A stretch of 64,000 nucleotides of DNA, from NCBI RefSeq assembly GCF_014201115.1, contig NZ_JACHDO010000001.1, positions 6,200,001-6,264,000 on the forward strand, given 5' to 3'. The notes below the pieces were generated by a model. The model saw nothing but the letters and a program-made list of their open reading frames with translations. It made no database searches and had not been told where the DNA came from. Each line of letters begins with the position of its first letter. Within the stretch, counting starts at the first letter, position 1. This document shows, piece by piece, positions 60,161-64,000 of this stretch. The position numbers were made by a program, and so were the translations under genes. This DNA comes from Nocardiopsis metallicus (GTDB lineage: Bacteria; Actinomycetota; Actinomycetes; Streptosporangiales; Streptosporangiaceae).

Positions 60161-60991
60161 TCAGTCGTTCCCTTGCAGTTCGCTGTCCTCTGCGCGTGCC
60201 AGGCGCTCCCGCTCCGCCCGCATGGTCTGGCGGGCCTTCCGCCTCTGGGAGCGGATACGGCGGCGGAGTTCACGCCACAGCTCGCGTTCGGCGGCGCGGT
60301 CGGCCCTGCGGTGCTCGCGCAGTCGCTTACGGCCCAGCCGGATGCGCCCTCTCAGCTCTGTGACCTGGTTGACCATGCTCTGCTGGCGGTCGGTCAGCTG
60401 GCGTACGGTCTCCTCGGACTGTTCGTCGGACCGGCCGTCCTCGGCAGCGACCTCGAATCTGGCCAGTTCGGCCTGGGCCGCCGCGATCTCGGCCTTGATA
60501 CGGGCCTGTTCGGCCAGTTCCTGGGCGTCTGCGGCGGCGATGGTGGCCTGGAGCTCGGCCCGCTGACGGCGGATGTCCGCCCTCAGCCTGCGGCGTTCCT
60601 TGAGGAAGCGCTGTCGCACCGCGCGGCGGCCCTCGCCCTGGGCGATGCGCAGGTCCTCGGCGTCGTCCTGGACCTCGTCGTTGCCCTCCAGCTGCCAGCT
60701 CCGGTAGGCGAGCGCCAGAAGGAACGCCGTGATGCCCAGGGTGATGACGATCGCGGTCAGGACCATGAACTGCGGCAGGGGATCGGACATCTCGTCCGCG
60801 TCGTTGAACCACAGGATCGGGGGCCCGCCGGGCTGCCCGGCCATGGCCATGATCATCAGGTTGACGCCGTTGCTCATCACGATGAACCCCAGCAGCACGC
60901 GGGTCAGGCTGCGCTCCAGCAGCAGCACCACACCGACGGCGACCAGCACTCCGATGACGATGACGAGGGTCAGACTTGGTGAATCGTTCAC
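60161..60991 (-). CDS. mrpC: Mrp antiporter subunit C with a long coiled-coil C-terminus
   Basis: 276 residues, more than twice the usual 110-130. Residues 1-105 are a standard NuoK-like MnhC: three helices with VLLLERSLTRVLLGFIVMSN, GVNLMI and VLTAIVITLGITAFLLALAYR. The remaining 170 residues are extremely charged, mostly Arg, Glu, Ala and Gln, with heptad-type spacing (RRRLRADIRRQRAELQATI, ELAEQARIKAEIAAAQAELA), i.e. a long cytoplasmic coiled coil. The frame and codon pattern are unbroken, so this is a true extension. The GTG at 60991 overlaps the mrpA stop (GTGA). What the tail binds is unknown. Confidence 0.92.
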   Translation of the reverse strand: MNDSPSLTLVIVIGVLVAVGVVLLLERSLTRVLLGFIVMSNGVNLMIMAMAGQPGGPPILWFNDADEMSDPLPQFMVLTAIVITLGITAFLLALAYRSWQLEGNDEVQDDAEDLRIAQGEGRRAVRQRFLKERRRLRADIRRQRAELQATIAAADAQELAEQARIKAEIAAAQAELARFEVAAEDGRSDEQSEETVRQLTDRQQSMVNQVTELRGRIRLGRKRLREHRRADRAAERELWRELRRRIRSQRRKARQTMRAERERLARAEDSELQGND

Positions 60992-63954
60992 GAGGTGACC
61001 TCCTCGGCGTGTGCTCGAGCCTCGACCCTGGATGTCTCGTCCGCATGTGCCGCGTCCCGCTCGATCTGTTCGTCGATACGGGCGCCCAGGCTGCGCAGGA
61101 TGTCCAGGATCAGTCCGATCACCAGCAGGTACACGCCGATGTCGAAGATCAGGGCGACTGTCAGGTGCGCCTCGCCGAGGAAACCGAAGTTGACGTAGGT
61201 GTCTCCGCCGGCGAGGACGTCGCCGCCGAAGACCGCCCCTCCCAGCGCTGTGCCGGTGGCCAGGGCCAGGCCGGCGCCGATCAGGGCGCCCGGCTGGACC
61301 CACGCGGTGGCGTACAGCTCGAACCTTCCGCCCGCGAGGTAGCGGACGATGAAGGCCAGGCCAGCCACGATGCCGCCCGCGAAACCGCCGCCGACGTCGG
61401 TGTGCCCGGTCAGCAGCAGGTACACCGAGAGGATCATGATCACCGGGAAGAGGAAGCGTGAGACGACCTCGAAGATGATCGACCGGCGCTCGGTCGGGAG
61501 GCTGTCGGCGCCTGGCAGCCATGTGCGGTTCCACAGCGGTTTGACGTGCATGTTCCGCGGCGCGATCCGCAGGTCGCCCAGATCCACCGCGCCATGCCCC
61601 TTGACGGGCTCCGGTGGCTTGGTGACCGACAGGGCCATGACACCGCCGGGGGCCTTGCGGGGCTGGGCCCGGCGGCGGACGAACATCAGGCTGGCCACAC
61701 CGGCGGCAGCGGCGGCCAGGACCGAGATCTCCCCCATGGTGTCCCAGGCACGGACGTCGACCAACAGCACGGAGATGATGTTGTAGCCGCCCACCTCTCT
61801 GGTGACCGCCTCGTACCCTTCCGAGATCGACGGTTCCTGGCGGCCAGCCAGGGCGAACCAGGTCAACATGGCCATCACCACACCGGTGCCCGCTCCGATG
61901 GCCATGTTCCAGATTCGGCGGCCCTTGAGCGCGGGGGCCGAGAAGTTCGCCGGGAAGCGGCGCAGTACCAGAACGAAGACCACCAGGCTCACGGTCTCGA
62001 CGAGGAACTGGGTGAGCGCCAGGTCCGGTGCACCCAGCAAATAGAACAGGGCGGCCACGCCGTACCCCCCGATACCGACGAGGATGACCGCGAACAGTCG
62101 GCGTCGTACGAACAGGATCAGCAGGCAGGTGATCACGATGATCAGGGCCGGGATGATCTGCACCGGGGTGTCCCAGAGGCGGAGATCGGGCTTGGGCCCG
62201 GCCCAGATCCGACCGGTGACCATCGGGATGCCGGTGGCCACGACCAGGACGACCAGGATGGTTCCGAGGTAGACGGGCAGCGAACCGCGCTGGGTGCTAC
62301 CGGTGACCTGCAGCGCCAGGTTCTCCAGCCCGGCGAGCATCCGCCGGTAGTTGCGCTCGGGGTTGACGAAGGCCAACCGGGTGCCCAGCCAGGCCACACC
62401 GTTGCGGAAGTAGAAGAGCACCAGGCCGCCGACCACGCAGATCGCGGACAGCAGGAGCGGTAGCTCCCAGCCGTGCCACAGCGCGAGGTGGGTCGTGTAC
62501 TGCTCATAGGGTCCCGGCGGGACCGTGTCGGCGTAGACCGCCAGGAACGGGTCCGCCGTGCTGGAGGCCGCACCGCCGACCAGGCTCAACCCCGCCAGGA
62601 CGGCCGCGGGCGCCAGGAACAGCGCCCCGGGGGCGTGCACCGGGGTGGGCCGCACACCCTCCTTCTCGAGGAAGGCACCCCAGAGGAAGCGGAGGCTGTA
62701 GGCGACCGTGAGGGTCGAGCCCGCCACCAGTCCGACCAGGGCCAGGGTGTCGAGAGCGCCGCCGTGGGTGTAGGCGCCGAGGGCGAGTTCCTTGGCGGCG
62801 AAGCCCGCGGTGGGGGGAAGGCCGGCCATGGAGGCCAGTGCCACGACCGTGATCCAGAAGGTGGCGGGCATGGAGGTGCGCAGGCCGGACAGCTCGCGCA
62901 GGTCCCGGGTGCCGGTGCTGTGGTCGATGACGCCGACCACGAGGAACAGTGTGGCCTTGAACAGCGAGTGCGCGACCAGCATGGCGATACCGGCGAGGGC
63001 GGCGGCCCGGGTTCCGGTGCCCAGCAGCGCGATCAGGAAACCGAGCTGGCTGATGGTGCCGTAGGCCAGGACGAGCTTGAGGTCGTACTGGCGCAGTGCC
63101 TTCCAGCCGCCGAAGATCATGGTGATCACACCGAAGAACAGAGCCATGCTCTGCCAGACGACGACGTCACCGAAGGCGGGGGTGAGGCGGGCGACCAGGT
63201 AGACACCGGCCTTGACCATCGCCGCGGCGTGCAGGTAACCGGAGACCGGCGTGGGAGCCTGCATGGCCGCGGGCAGCCAGAGGCTGAAGGGGAACAGCGC
63301 CGACTTGGACATCGCGCCGATCATGATCAGCACCAGTGCGGCGGTGACCACGGGACCGGACGCGGGCGGGTCGGCGACGATCTCGGAGATCACGTACGTC
63401 CCGGCGGTCTCGCCGAGCATGATCATGCCGACCAGCATCGCCAGGCCGCCGAAGGTGGTGACGGTCAGGGCCGTCATCGCTGCCCGGCGGCTCTCCTTCT
63501 TCTCGGCCTTGTGGCCGACGAGGAGGTAGGAGAAGACCGTGGTCAGCTCCCAGTAGATGAAGAGCTGGATGAGGTCGTCGGCCAGCACGAGGCCGAGCAT
63601 GGCCCCGGCGAAGGCGACGAACACACCGGCGAAAAGCCCGAGACCGGGCTCTGAGTCGTCGAAGTAACGCGCGCAGTAGATCAGGATCAGCGTGCCCACG
63701 CCGGCGGCGATGAGCGTCATGGTCAGGCCGAGGGCGTCCATGTGGAGGCCGAGCCGGAGTGAGAACTGGGGTGCCCACTCGACGGATTCGGCCAGCGTGC
63801 CGCCGTTGAGGACGGCGGGCAGCTGGAAGAGGGCCCACACGGTGGCCAGGCCAGGAACGATCGCGAGCGCGTAGAAGCCGTTACGGCCCCAGAGGCGCAC
63901 CAGTAACGGCGCGACCGCAGCTGTGATGAAATGCGCGACCAGCACTGTTGTCAA
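60988..63954 (-). CDS. mrpA: Mrp antiporter subunit A fused to subunit B
   Basis: 988 residues. The first 800 form the NuoL-like MnhA with about 20 membrane helices: QLFIYWELTTVFSYLLVGHK (key Glu), SALFPFSLWLPAAMQAPTPV (key Lys/Pro), and the C-terminal DUF4040/MnhA region (LALTQFLVETVSLVVFVLVL). The last 150 residues are an MnhB domain: FLFPVIMILSVYLLLTGHTD then GGGFAGGIVAGLAFIVRYLA. Fusion of A and B is common in actinomycetes. The start is a TTG at 63954 with GGGAGGGG 4 bases upstream. First gene of a six-gene operon whose antiporter keeps Na+ and pH balance. Confidence 0.94.
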   Translation of the reverse strand: MTTVLVAHFITAAVAPLLVRLWGRNGFYALAIVPGLATVWALFQLPAVLNGGTLAESVEWAPQFSLRLGLHMDALGLTMTLIAAGVGTLILIYCARYFDDSEPGLGLFAGVFVAFAGAMLGLVLADDLIQLFIYWELTTVFSYLLVGHKAEKKESRRAAMTALTVTTFGGLAMLVGMIMLGETAGTYVISEIVADPPASGPVVTAALVLIMIGAMSKSALFPFSLWLPAAMQAPTPVSGYLHAAAMVKAGVYLVARLTPAFGDVVVWQSMALFFGVITMIFGGWKALRQYDLKLVLAYGTISQLGFLIALLGTGTRAAALAGIAMLVAHSLFKATLFLVVGVIDHSTGTRDLRELSGLRTSMPATFWITVVALASMAGLPPTAGFAAKELALGAYTHGGALDTLALVGLVAGSTLTVAYSLRFLWGAFLEKEGVRPTPVHAPGALFLAPAAVLAGLSLVGGAASSTADPFLAVYADTVPPGPYEQYTTHLALWHGWELPLLLSAICVVGGLVLFYFRNGVAWLGTRLAFVNPERNYRRMLAGLENLALQVTGSTQRGSLPVYLGTILVVLVVATGIPMVTGRIWAGPKPDLRLWDTPVQIIPALIIVITCLLILFVRRRLFAVILVGIGGYGVAALFYLLGAPDLALTQFLVETVSLVVFVLVLRRFPANFSAPALKGRRIWNMAIGAGTGVVMAMLTWFALAGRQEPSISEGYEAVTREVGGYNIISVLLVDVRAWDTMGEISVLAAAAAGVASLMFVRRRAQPRKAPGGVMALSVTKPPEPVKGHGAVDLGDLRIAPRNMHVKPLWNRTWLPGADSLPTERRSIIFEVVSRFLFPVIMILSVYLLLTGHTDVGGGFAGGIVAGLAFIVRYLAGGRFELYATAWVQPGALIGAGLALATGTALGGAVFGGDVLAGGDTYVNFGFLGEAHLTVALIFDIGVYLLVIGLILDILRSLGARIDEQIERDAAHADETSRVEARAHAEEVTS

Positions 63955-64000
63955 TGCGCCCCTCCCGGACCGGTCCGGGCCCGCCCGGGTGTTCGGACGG

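Overview
The window is very GC-rich, with almost every third codon position G or C, tightly overlapping genes (ATGA and GTGA junctions) and many GTG/TTG starts. Gene content (PknG-GlnX-GlnH proteins, DUF6221, a TAGGCT-type -10 in front of some genes, an Mrp antiporter with subunits A and B fused) indicates an actinomycete. A Nocardiopsis-like member of the Streptosporangiales is my best guess; this is inference from gene content, not a database match. No rRNA, tRNA or CRISPR array was seen.

Layout. 0-10 kb: end of an NmrA-type gene, an unknown beta-rich protein, acyl-CoA dehydrogenase divergent from a TetR regulator with two palindromes between them, prfC, a 780-bp gap, citrate synthase, a DUF308 membrane protein, an ABM monooxygenase and an MGT-type glycosyltransferase. 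10-21 kb: a wreck of an ATPase gene, a small HhH protein, then a seven-gene co-directional operon: coiled-coil protein, PknG-like kinase, PP2C phosphatase, vWA protein, FHA protein, GlnX-like four-helix sensor and GlnH-like lipoprotein. It looks like an extended version of the mycobacterial glutamate/aspartate-sensing PknG pathway, with its own phosphatase and phosphothreonine reader. 21-34 kb: small housekeeping and accessory genes (idi, SDR, two-component system, DUF418, MoaD with an Asp-box propeller, TetR, MFS). A GNAT/DUF1778 toxin-antitoxin pair here sits between 37-bp direct repeats that copy the end of the SDR gene and its hairpin.

35-40 kb: a STAND NTPase with TPRs, an Rpn-like PD-(D/E)XK protein, and a glycosyltransferase-like gene broken by eight copies of a 7-bp repeat. 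The array arithmetic (3n+1 copies = in frame) suggests a phase-variable gene caught in the OFF state. 40-45 kb: a cobalamin riboswitch followed by mmsA, isobutyryl-CoA dehydrogenase, 3-hydroxyisobutyryl-CoA hydrolase and mmsB, i.e. the lower valine-degradation pathway. 45-49 kb: a gene graveyard (GH64, dienelactone hydrolase and CocE remnants) around one methyltransferase gene and one unknown gene. 49-53 kb: MFS exporter/ArsR pair with an alpha5-type metal motif, and three proline-rich membrane proteins of unknown role. 53-57 kb: GAF-wHTH regulator, aldehyde dehydrogenase and DUF779 protein. 57-64 kb: Mrp cation/proton antiporter operon mrpA(B)-C-D-E-F-G on the minus strand, in which MrpC has a long charged coiled-coil tail.
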